A stretch of DNA of 64,000 nt, taken from contig NC_084894.1 of assembly GCF_958979055.1 (NCBI RefSeq), forward strand, positions 2,795,001 through 2,859,000, in the 5' to 3' direction. The stretch comes from Alnus glutinosa (Eukaryota; Streptophyta; Magnoliopsida; Fagales; Betulaceae). Under the pieces are notes generated by a model, which had not been told where the DNA came from, did not search any database, and saw only the letters and a program-made list of their open reading frames with translations. Both the position numbers and the translations under genes were made by a program. Every line of letters starts with the position of its first letter. Within the stretch, counting starts at the first letter, position 1. This document shows positions 1-11,110 of this stretch, piece after piece.

Positions 1-290
1 TCCGAGCCGGTTGTGTTTCAAACCGAGGGAGACAACACTTTGAGTTGATTTGGTTTGAGTTGAACCAAGTCACCCCCCATGTTACCGAGGGATATGACCG
101 GGGTGTGTGTTCCGAGCTGGCTGTGTTTCAAACCGAGGGAGACAACACTTTGAGTTGATTTGGTTTGAGTTGAACCGAGTCACCCCCCGTGTTACCGAGG
201 GATATGACCGGGGTGTGTGTTTCGAGCCGGCGGTGTTTCAAACCGAGGGAGACAACACTTTGAGTTGATCTGGTTTGAGTTGATTTGATC
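1..290. repeat. 110-bp tandem repeat, about 2.6 copies
   Basis: The phrase TCCGAGCCGG...TGTTTCAAACCGAGGGAG starts at 1, 111 and 221, so the period is exactly 110 bp with only a few substitutions between copies. The left edge lies outside the window. The last copy decays after about 290 into GGTTTGAGTTGATTTGATC. No coding potential is visible. It could be a minisatellite inside a retrotransposon or the edge of a larger array. Confidence 0.9.
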
Positions 291-1480
291 TGGTTCAAGG
301 CTTACGGCGGCTCTGGGCTTATGGTGGCCCGAGGCTTACGGTGGCTCGGCTTCGTGCTCGGACTTACCGAGGCTTTTGCTCGGGATTGCCAATGCTTTTG
401 TGCTTGATGCACGTCGTGGCTTATGTGTGCTCAATGCAAGCCGAGGCTTATGTGTGCTCAAGGCATGTCGAGACCTTTGCTCGGGGGCACGAGTCTTTGG
501 TGCTCGAGTCATGCCGAGTCGGCTCGAGGCATGATGAGACTTTTGTCTTTTTCTCCTCTTGAGCTTTTCCGTGGAGTTCCTCCCATCGTTGGGACATAGG
601 ATTCAAAAGGGCTGTGGAGAAGCTTGACAGAGCATGGGTATGGTGAAGTTGCCTGGCCATGTTTTGCTCACGAGCGAGCCTTTTTCTGAATTTTCTGATC
701 TCGTTTGATAGAAACGTCTGGCCTGAAATATTAGCCTCGCCTTTGTCTATACGGCACATATCTCAATATTTTGATGACGTTGTGCATTGGCGCTTCTCGG
801 AAGAGACCTTTGAAATATGCCATCGGATTAGACCCTCGGTCAAATTTGAGCCTTCGGGAAATTAGACCCTCGAAAAAATTGGACCCTTCAAGAAAATTGG
901 ACCTTTGGTTGGATTTAAGCCTCGATCGGATTATTCCCTTGGTTCGGGATGTTTCCACAGCTTGGAATTTATCTTAGACTCAATTTTTATCCTCAGCTTA
1001 GATTGGAGCTCCGATTAGACCCTCGGTCAAATTGGACCTTAGGCTTAGAATGTATCTTTGGCTCGAATTTTACTCTTGGGTAGGGATTTTATCCTTGGTC
1101 GGATGGGAGATTCGGAATTTATCCTCCGCTCGGATGGGATTCTTGGCTCGGAATGCACCCTTGGCTTTGGATGATACACGACTCGGATGGGATCCTCGGC
1201 TCGAAATGTACCCTCGGCTAGGAATGGATCATCAGCTCGGGATGATTGGCAGCTCAGATGAGATCCTCGACTCGGATGGGATCCTCAGCTCTGATTGTAT
1301 TCTTGGCTCGGGATGGACCCTTGGCTCAGGTTGATCCTCAGATCGGATGGTTTCCTTAGCTCGGATGGTATCCTCGGCTCGAATTGCACCCTTGACTTCA
1401 GAATGCATCATTTTCTCGGATGGTATCCTCAGCTCGGATGGAATCCTTAGCTCATATGTGTTGTGTGTTGAAACTTGGGC
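291..1480. repeat. Degenerate short-period repeat rich in GCTCGGATGG
   Basis: Motifs such as CTCGGATGGGATCCT, GGCTCGGAAT and CTTGGCTCGG recur every 20-30 bases from about 1030 to 1460. A looser series (GGCTTACGGTGGCTCGG, GCATGTCGAGAC) occupies 291-560. Spacing and sequence drift strongly, so this is an old, diverged array. The short open frames here follow the repeat and are not supported as genes. The stretch ends at a T-rich tract near 1494-1518. Confidence 0.6.
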
Positions 1481-1489
1481 TATTCACTA

Positions 1490-3839
1490 GCCCTTTTTTT
1501 TTTCTTTTTTTTTTTTTGGAGTGTAAGCTCAGAATATGAGTTCAAAGTGTGAGCTTGGAATTGAGCTGCTCATACTCCTCGGACTGGTGTTTTCAAAGGC
1601 ACTTGCTTGCTGTAGTTTGAGAAGGCTGGAGACGATGAAGATGATAAATCCTCTGCATCAATGCCAGTGCCAGCCGAAAGCTTGGTATAAGATCAAATAG
1701 CCGAAACCTTTGGTCCATTGTTAGAGCAGTCCTCATCCATGGCCCAAATCTAGGAGCTCCAAAAATCAAGCTCCCCAAAAATCAACCTTCATCGAGTTCT
1801 TCCATACGGTCCTCCTTTGCAACACAACAAAGAAAAAGACACAACCTGACTGTCGAAATGAGTGCTGAGTTCAAATCTAACCTCAGTTACTCTTGTGACT
1901 GCGGTCTCGTTTTGTTCTAGCCGGTGGCGTTCGGTGACATCTACGAAAGAAAAAGCAGCTTGAGAAGCCAAGCCACCCATGATTGAACTTCACAAGTCTG
2001 GGAACGGAACTCATCAGCATCGTTGGACAACATCTCAAGGTCTGCAGATCAGACCCATTAACCGTCGTCATGACCTTTTGTTTCACCGAACAAGTCATGG
2101 CGTAAAGGGCTGGATCTTCAAAGGAAGATCGGACTGGAGCTGAAATCTGAGCTCCGAACGACCTTCAGGGAGAGACCGGCTGGGGTGACGGGTCCTCCGA
2201 GGTAACGGCCGAGGGATGCACCCCAATTTCCCCGATCCTAAGTCTGACCCGAAGAGGCGACGTTCTAGGAGTCGATCTAACCCGCGGGGCCAGTTCGGAC
2301 CGAAATGAGTTTTTTTTTTTACGATATGGTTTAGGTCCCTTTTTTTTGTTGTTGCTGCTTCTATTGTATTGCAGCGTCTCAGCTATATACTTGAGTTTGT
2401 TTGTTTGCCTATATTTCCTTTTGTCATGGCGTCTACGCATGATACCAAGTGAACGTATGGAGATAGAAGTTGATAGCTCTATGCAATTCCCGTGGTGCAT
2501 ATCAAGATCAATCTGTGATAGGAAATCTTTGGTTCGGCTGACAAGGTTGCTGTTGCAGCAGTTATCGATTGTGGATCGTATTTTCCAGAGCACAGAACGT
2601 GGCACCTGGAGTTGTAGTCCGAAGCTGCAAAAGAAAAGGATAGGAAGACTAGGGTCTTCTTCTTGGATCAAAATCTCCTTTTTGAGGTTAAAGATAACAT
2701 GAGTATGTAAAAGTGAAGACAATGAATGTATAAACCATATATATTTTTACGAAAAGGAAATCCAAATTTCAAAGATAACGTCTTTTCATTTTCGGTGTTC
2801 TTTGGGATTAAGTCCGTCAAACAAACTGGGCAAGCTGAGACATCGTCAACACTTGATATTTTTATGATGAACTTAATGCAAATGGTAAGCCCTTGTCATC
2901 ACCAGCATGTACAGGTGTCAAGGTGGGTGATTCCTCTTGGCATCACTTCAATGAGGTTTTTAATTATGAAAGACTCTTGCAAAGGTTTGTCCATTGTTAA
3001 AGAGGACTTGGTCAACTCTCTTTTTGCTTTTGATATGTACTTTTTGTCTTTATCTTTAAAAGAAGGAAATAATAAGGCATCTACGTAGGCTATGTTTATA
3101 AAACATAATTGGGTGTTGTAAATCACAAAGCAAATAGTTAACTTATCTGGAAATCCGGCAAAAATGGCATGGTATCTCTGGACCGTGAGTGACATCATCA
3201 TTGCGACACCTTTTCGGTCTCCAGCAACTCATCGTTGTTCCAAGTTCTTGCCAACAGAAATTTAAAGCCATGTGATGTCATCACCTGTGTGTTGATCTGG
3301 AGCTTTTTTTTTCCTTTTTTTTTTTTTTTGCATAACCCCAGATCTGCATCAACAAGTGTTGCAAGAATTGTAGGAACACGATCTGGCCTCTGAGTTTCCA
3401 CTTTATATATTTTTTCCCATGAGAAAACATGGATCTGATGTATGTTATCGTGGATTGGACATCACCGAATAGGTTGATTGTAGATCTGGTCTGGTATATA
3501 CGGTGAGGTCCAGCATTGGTTTGATGCGCGTTAAAGCACGTTCGATATAGCTGGATGCAGATCACTTGTTTGTGAACTCAGATTTATGTAGATCTGGATG
3601 ATAGTACATCTGCATATCTGGCAAAGGCCAGCACTGATTTGGCGTGATTGGATGCAAAATTGAGATGTATAAACATAAATCTGTGCAAATCTACTGTAGA
3701 TCAGCAGATATTTGCCACGGATGATGAACAATTTGGGGAAGGAGGCGTGTTCAGCCAGTCATAGCCATGATTTTAAAGACGTGAACAGTTTGATCACATA
3801 GTCACCATTCTGAATTTTATTTTTTGCAAGAAACGATTT
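1490..3839 (-). mobile_element. Decayed internal region of a minus-strand gypsy-like element (presumed)
   Basis: This stretch lies downstream, on the minus strand, of a good LTR and primer-binding site at 3840-4403, so it is placed where gag/pol would be. I see no recognisable gag, protease, reverse transcriptase or integrase motif. The longest minus frame, 2165-2722 (185 codons), matches nothing I know. Bases 3400-3730 contain several imperfect copies of GATCTG-type words. The assignment rests on position only. Non-autonomous or rearranged sequence is equally possible. Confidence 0.35.
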
Positions 3840-3864
3840 GTCGTTCCCACAGACGGCGCCAAAC
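3840..3864 (-). other. Primer-binding-site region of gypsy-like LTR element
   Basis: Read on the minus strand this gives TTTGGCGCCGTCTGTGGGAA, a phrase commonly found just inside the 5' LTR of plant Ty3/gypsy elements. It follows the LTR end ...CTGTATCA after four bases (ATAG). It fixes the element's orientation as minus. Confidence 0.7.
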
Positions 3865-3867
3865 TAT

Positions 3868-4403
3868 TGATACAGTTTCCAGCATGATGACGTGGCCTGA
3901 TGATTCACCTTGTACTTCATAATCTGCAAAAATAATAAATACTGCGTCGAGGGTGCCAACGATCCCGCTCCGATGCTTAAGTCAGAGGATAGTTTGAATA
4001 TGAGCGCAGTCATTTTTAGAAGCATAGAATGTACCTCAATATCTGAAGAGATTCTGGTATTTATAGAGATTGAATAGCAGTTAGGATTGTTCCCGATTTG
4101 TGAGGGGATCGGTAGTTGAGGAAGACGTGGCCTCGGGCGCACGGACATTTCGGGTTCTATGACCGCCTATCTCGGGCGCACGATCCTTTATAGGTGACAT
4201 GTTGTTGGAGAAACTTCGGGCGCACGATCTAGTTATGTATCGTGCGTCGTGTCCCTTAAATCTCGGGTAATCCCTAGATGTTCGCGAACTCGAGTGTTAC
4301 AAGGTATCCAGGTCGACTACCCGAGTTGGGTGGTCGGGTCGGTTGAACCTGTTGGGCCCAAATGATTTTGATGGGCTTTGATAAACTAATATTTTCCCTA
4401 ACA
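3868..4403 (-). mobile_element. LTR of a minus-strand gypsy-like retrotransposon
   Basis: On the minus strand the segment begins TGTTAGGGAAAATATTAG and ends CTGTATCA, 536 bp, with canonical TG...CA termini. The primer-binding phrase follows. A TATAAATA box lies at 4058-4065 on the minus strand. Inside, the word TCGGGCGCACG occurs three times (around 4133, 4171 and 4217), which may be a short regulatory repeat. The partner 3' LTR would lie to the left of the window or is lost. I found no target duplication because only one end is visible. Confidence 0.65.
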
Positions 4404-4428
4404 CAGATTATGTACGCACGTGACAAAG

Positions 4429-4441
4429 TGGTATCAGAGCC
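4429..4441 (+). other. Plus-strand retroelement PBS (TGGTATCAGAGCC)
   Basis: TGGTATCAGAGCC is complementary to the 3' end of plant initiator Met-tRNA and is the classical primer-binding site of many plant LTR retrotransposons. It lies 25 bp outside the minus-strand LTR and points the other way. It therefore probably belongs to an older element into which the gypsy-like element inserted. No LTR for it is recognisable. Confidence 0.5.
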
Positions 4442-4701
4442 AGCTTTCCATAGCCCACAACTTCAAGTTATGAAGGACTGTCTATAGCCCATAGTTTTTA
4501 TACTCATGGTTAATATTAGCCTTAACCCATGTGAGACACAATTAAGGATCATAACACATTTCGCATTAAAAACAAATATTTTTCGAAATTATGAAAATAT
4601 TCAATTATTCAATTATTAACACGTTCCATACATATTAATTATAACTATAACATATACATATTATTTTTGCTTATATATTATTCATTAAATCATTATATAT
4701 T

Positions 4702-5408
4702 GGGGTAATTACTTTTTCTCCCCATCAACTACACCCTATCAACTACCGGCCATTGTCAACATGCCCCCATGAACTGACACTTCGACCAAAAAAGAGCATC
4801 AAACTAGCATCTTTACACACTTTGGCCCCTTCCGTCAATCTAATTCATACAAAGACTTAAATGCCCTAACTCAATTTTTAAAATGACTTAAATGCCCTCA
4901 TCTTTAAAAAAAAAAAAACTGAAGGAAAAGGGGGTGGCGGCAACCACCCCTGAGGTGGCTGGGTGGCCGCGTGGCCACCTTGGATCTTTTCAAGGGTGGC
5001 CGCGAGCCACCCCAGAGGTGGCTGGAGCCACCATTAAGGGTGGCTCGGGGGCCACCCGGGAAGCTGGGTGGCGGCGCGGCCACCCTAGAAAAGATCCAGA
5101 GTGGCCGCGAGCCACCCCCTCCACCAAAGGGGGTGGCAGCCACCCCCTCAGATTTTTTTTTTTTTTTTAAATATATAATATTTTTAATATTTTTTTATTA
5201 ATTACTGTAGAGGGCATTTTGGTCTTTAAACTAAAATTAACGCTCAAAAATCGCATATTCCATCCAAATTAACGGAATTCCCTGACGGAATGGTTCAAAG
5301 TGTATAAAGATGGTAGTTTGATGCTTTTTTTTTTTTTTGTCAAAGTGTCAGTTCATGGGACATGTTGACAATGACCGATAGTTGATGGGGGGAAAAGGTA
5401 ATTACCCC
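4702..5408. mobile_element. Non-autonomous Mutator-like element A, 9-bp TSD
   Basis: Long terminal inverted repeats start GGGGTAATTAC at both ends and pair for roughly 150 bp, with small indels. The element is flanked by a perfect 9-bp duplication TTATATATT (4693-4701 and 5409-5417), the hallmark of Mutator-like transposition. The interior (4925-5150) is GC-rich, made of alternating GGGTGGC and GCCACCC words bounded by poly-A and poly-T tracts. The open frames there are artefacts of this repeat. It carries no transposase. Confidence 0.9.
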
Positions 5409-6089
5409 TTATATATTTATACTTCTATTAACATACTATATGTAACTATACAAATAAGTATACTCTAATATTTATATACAATTAAGTAACATTATTGAAT
5501 TCCACCCATAATTTTCAGTCATTGGATTTATGAGATTCAATCCCGTCCGTTCCTTCTTACACTTCAGCCACATCAAATGCTACATTGAACCACGCATTCA
5601 TTTATAACAATTAACGTCTTTTAATCTTACCCCGTGACCCTTTATTTTTACTCATTTCATTTGTTTATTTCTCTTATAGAAACAACTTAATTAATTAGTT
5701 TGTACTGAATTTAAGTTGTACAATACTTAAACCAAAATATATGACGACATTTAAAGCACTAAAAATTCAATTTAATTTCTCTGCAATAAGTTATTTAATT
5801 CTAATTAAAATAATCATTATATATAGAGAAAAAAAAAAAAAAAAAAAACCCTAAACTGCTATGATATAATTATACACTATATAGGGTATACCAATTAAAT
5901 TTTACACGTCAATATTTAATAATAAAAAAAAACACACATAATTAATATAATTTATTTGTTTATTTTTTACGTGTAAAATAATAACATGTCAATAATTATT
6001 GACGTGTCAAAACAACACGTCAATAAAGTATGGACGTGTTAATTTGGCACTAATTTTTGACGAGCCAAATTTATTATTGCCACATCAAT
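5409..6089. other. AT-rich spacer, no gene seen
   Basis: Very AT-rich sequence with a poly-A run near 5828-5848. From about 5960 it contains words such as ACATGTCAATAATTATTGACGTGTCA, the left arm of the inverted ACGTGTCA cluster described separately. I see no coding region or RNA gene. Confidence 0.5.
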
Positions 6090-7740
6090 TAGGGGTGTGC
6101 ACGAGGTGGGGCAAGGCGGATTTCTGCCATTTTTGCCCTCGCCCAGCACCCCTCCTGGTTGTGAAAATCACACCCGCGAACCGCATAAAAAGGGAAAATC
6201 CATGCGATGCGGGATGATGCGGGGCGGGGGGTGCAGGTTGGGCGAGGCAAGGTAGGTTCAATATTTAGATCTAGGAATGAAAGCCAGATTCAATACCTAG
6301 AACTCACAAACAAGCAACCATCCAAATCACAAACAAATCAACGATTTTCTCAGGAACCAAACAAAACATAGAGAAATTTAAGCAACAGAGAAACACCAAC
6401 CTATGGTCAGCTGAGGAACGGAGGACGCAATCGCAATCAACCAGTGAGCCACGCTCGTCGTTCTCCATGGTCGCCATTCCGCAAACCCTAGAAGAACTAA
6501 AGAAGAAGAAGAACAAGTGGAAGAGTGAGTGATAAGGACCAAGAGCCAATACTTGTAGAGAGATGGACGAAGAAGATGAGGAAAATGAAAGAAGATTCTA
6601 GAGAGAAAGACCGAGAGCCAGCCTAAACGCACCGTATGTGTGGCCTGTGGGAGCTGTTCTCAACTTGTTCTTTACTTATTTCCACCCTTTCCTAAACGCA
6701 CCATATCAGTATGCAGCCTGATTTAATGATTTATCAAATAGCTTGACGCACCTTTTGGAGTGGGTGAGTTGTTAACATCTGTAGCCTGCCTGTAAAACAC
6801 TTTGAAAAATAATCAATCTCCGTCCGCCACGTGGCTTCTACTTCTAGATTATTCCAGCCTACCCCATTCACTATTTTACCCTTCAAGCCTTCAATAATGT
6901 ATCTCAGCCTTCTTTTTCTTTTTCTTTTATTTTTTTGAGAAAATGTATCTCAACCTTTAGATTACCCATGTGGCTTCGTCTCTTTCTTTTCCTTTCAAAG
7001 TTTCAGGTTTTAGTGTGTTTCACTGTTTCAAACTTTCAGGTTTTGTCTCTTCTTTTCCTTTCATCTTCTTTTTATCTTTTCACAAATCTCAGCCACTGTC
7101 CAGGCCCATCCTCCTACAGTCCTCCTCAGAGCCAAAGAATCCAAAGCTAGTATTACTAATGAAGAGGAAGAAAGGGTGACTCGTGAGGGACAGCTGGAGT
7201 CTCCGAATAGGGGGGTTAGGGTTTTTTATTTTTACGTGTTTTAGGTTTATGTGGTGTGGTGCGGGGCGGGGCTGGGATTCGGTGTTGAAAAAATCCTAAA
7301 CCCGTGCCCCGCCCCGCCCTGCCCGGTTTGGAAAAAATCCAAACCGTGCCTGCAAATATCAACGTAAAAACCGGTAGAGGCGGGGCGGGGCGATGCAGTT
7401 CATGCAAGTCGGTGCGGTTTTGCACGGTTTTGCACGGTTTTGCCAACCCCTAACGTTAATAATAAATTTAATTTCAATATATTTTTTTAAAATTAAATTT
7501 TGACTTCAAATTTAGCAACATGGCAATTTTTGACACATTGCTATTTATTGAAGTGTGGAATTTGCCATGTCACACATTGCTATTTATTGACGTGTGAAAT
7601 TTGACATGTCACAAATTAGTGGCATGGTAAATTCCACACGTCAATAAATATTTTATTGACGTTTTACTTTTTGACACGTCATTAATTAGTAACATGTCAA
7701 AAAGTAGATTACTGTAGACATGTCAAAAAACCCTACTATT
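5930..7740. repeat. Inverted TTGACGTGT/ACACGTCAA word cluster flanking a hAT element
   Basis: Short words TTGACGTGT, ACACGTCAATAA and ACATGTCAAAA occur many times in both orientations at 5960-6080 and again at 7530-7730, on either side of the element at 6090-7452. This looks like the two arms of an older foldback or TIR element that was split by the inner insertion. The outer boundaries are not clear and I found no flanking duplication. Confidence 0.45.
6090..7452. mobile_element. hAT-like TIR element with GC-rich subterminal repeats
   Basis: The ends read TAGGGGTGTGCAC on the left and, inverted, TAGGGGTTGGCAAAACCG on the right, the usual form of plant hAT termini. The 8 bp outside the ends, ACATCAAT and ACGTTAAT, match at 6 of 8 positions, consistent with an aged 8-bp hAT target duplication. 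Subterminal GGCGGGGCGGG-type words are typical of this group. The interior (6300-7200) has no recognisable transposase. A minus-strand frame beginning near 6478 is short and unassigned. Confidence 0.6.
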
Positions 7741-7876
7741 TTTTTTTTTAGTGGTGGTCAAATCATAAAAGCTCTTTGGGTGTGAATTAAACTAATATGG
7801 TTCACCGATCCTATTTTTAATTTAGTTATTTATTTTGATAAAAGAGGCTATGAATAGGTATATTATAAATGTTTGG

Positions 7877-8469
7877 GCTTCGTTTGGTATGCGGAATAAG
7901 TATTCTATTAGGAAATAGAATAGTTATCATTAGGTATAAAATAGGGTAAAATGAAATAGTTATTCATACTCCTTGGTTTGGTGACAACAAATATACTTAA
8001 ATTAGAATCGAATCAAAATTACTAAAAAAACCCACATTATTTCTCTTTTTTAAAATAAAAATAAAGAAACTAAACGTGAATACTGGTGGGTGGTCGGCCA
8101 CCCTCGGAGCCTATCGGTGGTGGACAGGCCACCCTCAATGATAATAAAGGGTCCACCATGAGGTGTTCTGGGAGTGGTGTGACCACCTCCAGCTCCTACT
8201 GTATTCACGTAGGCTTTCTAATTTTATTTTTTTTCTTTTAAAGTTTGAGAGAAAATAAAAATAATATAAGTTTATTTTTTTTTTATTTTTTTTTTTGAAA
8301 ATGTAGTCTATTCCTTTATGAATGAAATATGTATTCATCTTCGTAAGAAAGTATTTATTTCAATAAAAACAACTATTCTAAGGAATAGACTCCTAACAAA
8401 TAAAAGAATAACTATCCATAGAAATAGTCATTCCATTTCAAATGTCTATTCTACAAACCAAGCGAAACC
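7877..8469. mobile_element. TIR element, GGCTTCGTTTGG ends
   Basis: The left end GGGCTTCGTTTGGTATGCGG is mirrored on the right by ...AAACCAAGCGAAACCT. The subterminal ATTCTATTAGGAAATAGAATAGTTAT is mirrored by AGAATAACTATCCATAGAAATAG. The middle (8085-8180) has GGTCGGCCACC words like the MULEs nearby. The flanks share only TGTTT, so the target duplication, and with it the superfamily, is uncertain; hAT is possible. Confidence 0.55.
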
Positions 8470-8902
8470 TTGTTTATTTAATTTGTTTTTACTTGAATTC
8501 ATCATTTTTTATCCGCTTAAAATTTTGTAATAAAAGAGGTATTAGGCTGAGGTTTTTATGTGTTAGATAATAACCAGTGAGAATCTACATAATTATCCTG
8601 GAATGGTTGGATCATCTACTGTTGTCCAAAAGGGAAAAGCAATAAAGCATAACAAAACAAAAGAGGAGCCGAAACAGGCTTGTTGCACTTTTTTTCTTTT
8701 TTCTTTTTATCGGGTGAAAGGCTGAAATGTTGTTATTTTTTTAGCTTAGAAAATTTTAAATTCTTTTTCCCCGTAATTGTTTTGTTTTATCAATGGTGGG
8801 AACCAATGGGATCACATTGAACTAAAATTGAAAATATGAAAACTAACAAAACCTTAAAATTATTTCAAATTAAAAGTTGAGAAAGCAAATTCATGACAAA
8901 CT
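8470..8902. other. 3' flank of the RLP gene at 8903
   Basis: Bases 8800-8900 (GGGATCACATTGAACTAAAATT...GTTGAGAAAGC) are homologous to the sequences downstream of the other minus-strand RLP copies, at about 20450-20500 and 32400-32480. This marks the edge of the duplicated gene unit. The rest is unassigned AT-rich sequence. Confidence 0.55.
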
Positions 8903-11110
8903 CTAATGCGACCAAAATGCAATTTTAGAGAAGAAGATTATACACCTATCTTTTACATGGTCCATGAATTGGAAATATGCAACTCTCCACTTATAGCTAT
9001 AAAGTAATGGACCACAAACTCCTGAAAAACCTGTAATGAAACCGAGAACCACGGTAATTGGAATCCATGTGATTCTAGGCCCATCGTCTTGATCCCGAAT
9101 GTCTTCATTGTTACTAACAATATGGGCACACTCGTCTGGAAGTGGGGGGCCACAAAGTCCTGGGTTGCCCTCATATGCAGAAACATCAAAGCTCTGGAGT
9201 TGAGTGCCTGACGGTATTGGTCCATACAAATTGTTGTTTGCAACACTAAAATCAGACAAGAAATGTAGACTACTTAATGATGCTGGTATTTCACCAGACA
9301 ACTGATTTTCAGAGAGGTCTAATCTTTCCAAATTTGTGAGCTCAGATAGTTGGTCTGGAATGTTGCCTGAGAAGTTGTTATAACTAAGATCCAAACCATT
9401 AAGCAGCTTCAAGCCACCAATCTCAACGGGGATGTTACCACTAAGACTGTTGTTTGCAACAAAAATTACTGGTCCCAAGTTTGAGAGAAAATTGTATTGG
9501 GTAGTAATTGTTGTGGCGAAAATTGGTAAATCCAATTTATTGTTGTCTACTAGAGCCTTTGGTGACATTAATGCCGGCAATGCACAAAGTTCATTTGGGA
9601 ATTTACCTGAAATGAAGTTATTAGATAAGTCTAAACGGAAGAGCCTTGGAAGAGTCGACAACCAACCAGGGATTGAACCTGTGATATGATTTGAATATAG
9701 ATGTAGACATTCTAATTTCTTAAGCTTAGATAACCATATAGGAAACTGCCCAGTCAGTTGGCAGGCACCAAGATCCAAATATCGAAGATTTTCAAATCCA
9801 TCGGAACCAACTATCTTATCATCAGATGGCATTGCCTCGTCTATAAAATTTTCTCCAAGAAGGAGAATGTTGAGTGTATTACAACGCCTCAAAATCTGGA
9901 TTGCACCAGTGATATTGGTTAAGTTATTGCTAGCAAGTGAAAGGAAATATAAGAATTTCAATTGAAGCACTTCTGGTAGGATTTGTCCCTCTAATCGATT
10001 TTGGGCTAGTCGAATTGCGATTAAAGACTTGCATGAGTAAAGGCTTATTGGCAAGCTACCAGAGAAGTTATTAAATCCCAAATCAATTATAGTAAGTTGA
10101 TGAAGACCAGAGAAATTAAAGTTAGAGATGTCTCCTTCAAGGAAATTTTCTCGTAACATCAATTCTATGAGATTTGTGCAATTCACCAACGATTGGGGCA
10201 AAGAACCAGTTAAGGAGTTCCCATCAAGGAGTAGGTACTTTAATTTGGAGAGCTTCCCGATATTCATAGGGAGCTTACCGCTCAATTCATTGCCAGATAA
10301 CTCAAGGTTGGTGAGTTTAGCAAGGTTCATAATCTCACTACTAATGAATCCTGAAATATTATTGAAAGGTAAGGAGATTTCTTCTAACCTTGTCGCATTG
10401 TATATATCATGAGGGAGCGGTCCTGAGAGAAAATTAAAACCTGCCCGAAAAACCTTTAGTTTGGAACATGCCCCTAATCCACTGGGAATATAGCCACTAT
10501 GATGATTACGAGAGAAATCAAGGAGGCTAACCAAGGAAGAATTGTTGCAAGGAAATGAAGGAATGGGGCCCATGAAACTATTGTTGCTGACATTGAGTTC
10601 GGTCAACCTCCATGCTCTTTGAAGGAAAGAAGATTGGATTGTCTCGCTGAAGTGATTGCTAGATATGTCAACAATTTGAATGGAGGCAGGCCAACCAGAT
10701 ATATCTCCAAATAGACGGTTGTAGCTCAAATCAATGACCTTGAGTTGAATCAAGGACGAAAGCAATCCTTTAAAGAGAGGACCCGAAAGTGAATTGTGGG
10801 AGAGATTGAGGTGTGAGAGTTGTGTGAGGTTTCCAAGAGAGGGAGATATACTTCCACCGATGCCTTTAGAAGGTAACCAAATATGGGTAACTTGATGTTT
10901 ATAATCACAAGAAATGCCTTCCCACTGGCAACAATCAATGGAAGACCAATTTAGTAGAGAAGAAGACGACCAATTGGAGGCTAAGGACGAGAGAGAGTCA
11001 CGGTCTATTTGGGTGCAGGCATGATTCGTGAAGAAAATACCAAAGAGAAACAAGGTAAAGAGGAGATGAGGAGGCGTCAAGTCAGGCATGGTTCTTGTTT
11101 GATAACTCAT
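8903..11110 (-). CDS. LRR receptor-like protein, PSY1R/RLP2/RLP3-like ectodomain, intact
   Basis: A single uninterrupted 735-codon frame. Residues 1-32 form a signal peptide (LLFTLFLFGIFF). Next come an N-terminal cap with DCCQWEGISC, then about 20 leucine-rich repeats of the LxxLxLSxNxLSGxLP type with many NxS/T sites. A non-LRR island follows LDNNKLDLPIF, and a C-terminal cap contains NPGLCGPPLPDEC near 649. An acidic stretch (about 664-677) precedes one membrane helix (about 680-704) with small-xxx-small spacing. The 30-residue cytosolic tail holds YKWRVAYFQFMDHVKDR. There is no kinase domain, so it is a receptor-like protein, not a receptor kinase. The ectodomain resembles the tyrosine-sulfated-peptide receptor PSY1R and the related RLP2/RLP3. 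By family analogy it would act at the plasma membrane with adaptor kinases. The start is shared with the paralogs (MSYQTRTMPDL). The ligand is unknown. Confidence 0.93.
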   Translation of the reverse strand: MSYQTRTMPDLTPPHLLFTLFLFGIFFTNHACTQIDRDSLSSLASNWSSSSLLNWSSIDCCQWEGISCDYKHQVTHIWLPSKGIGGSISPSLGNLTQLSHLNLSHNSLSGPLFKGLLSSLIQLKVIDLSYNRLFGDISGWPASIQIVDISSNHFSETIQSSFLQRAWRLTELNVSNNSFMGPIPSFPCNNSSLVSLLDFSRNHHSGYIPSGLGACSKLKVFRAGFNFLSGPLPHDIYNATRLEEISLPFNNISGFISSEIMNLAKLTNLELSGNELSGKLPMNIGKLSKLKYLLLDGNSLTGSLPQSLVNCTNLIELMLRENFLEGDISNFNFSGLHQLTIIDLGFNNFSGSLPISLYSCKSLIAIRLAQNRLEGQILPEVLQLKFLYFLSLASNNLTNITGAIQILRRCNTLNILLLGENFIDEAMPSDDKIVGSDGFENLRYLDLGACQLTGQFPIWLSKLKKLECLHLYSNHITGSIPGWLSTLPRLFRLDLSNNFISGKFPNELCALPALMSPKALVDNNKLDLPIFATTITTQYNFLSNLGPVIFVANNSLSGNIPVEIGGLKLLNGLDLSYNNFSGNIPDQLSELTNLERLDLSENQLSGEIPASLSSLHFLSDFSVANNNLYGPIPSGTQLQSFDVSAYEGNPGLCGPPLPDECAHIVSNNEDIRDQDDGPRITWIPITVVLGFITGFSGVCGPLLYSYKWRVAYFQFMDHVKDRCIIFFSKIAFWSH

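Noticed and set aside
1..290. CRISPR-like array
   Set aside because: Direct head-to-tail 110-bp units without variable spacers, in a plant genome.
2165..2722. 185-codon minus-strand frame
   Set aside because: No motif recognised, no codon-like composition, and a position inside presumed decayed retroelement DNA.
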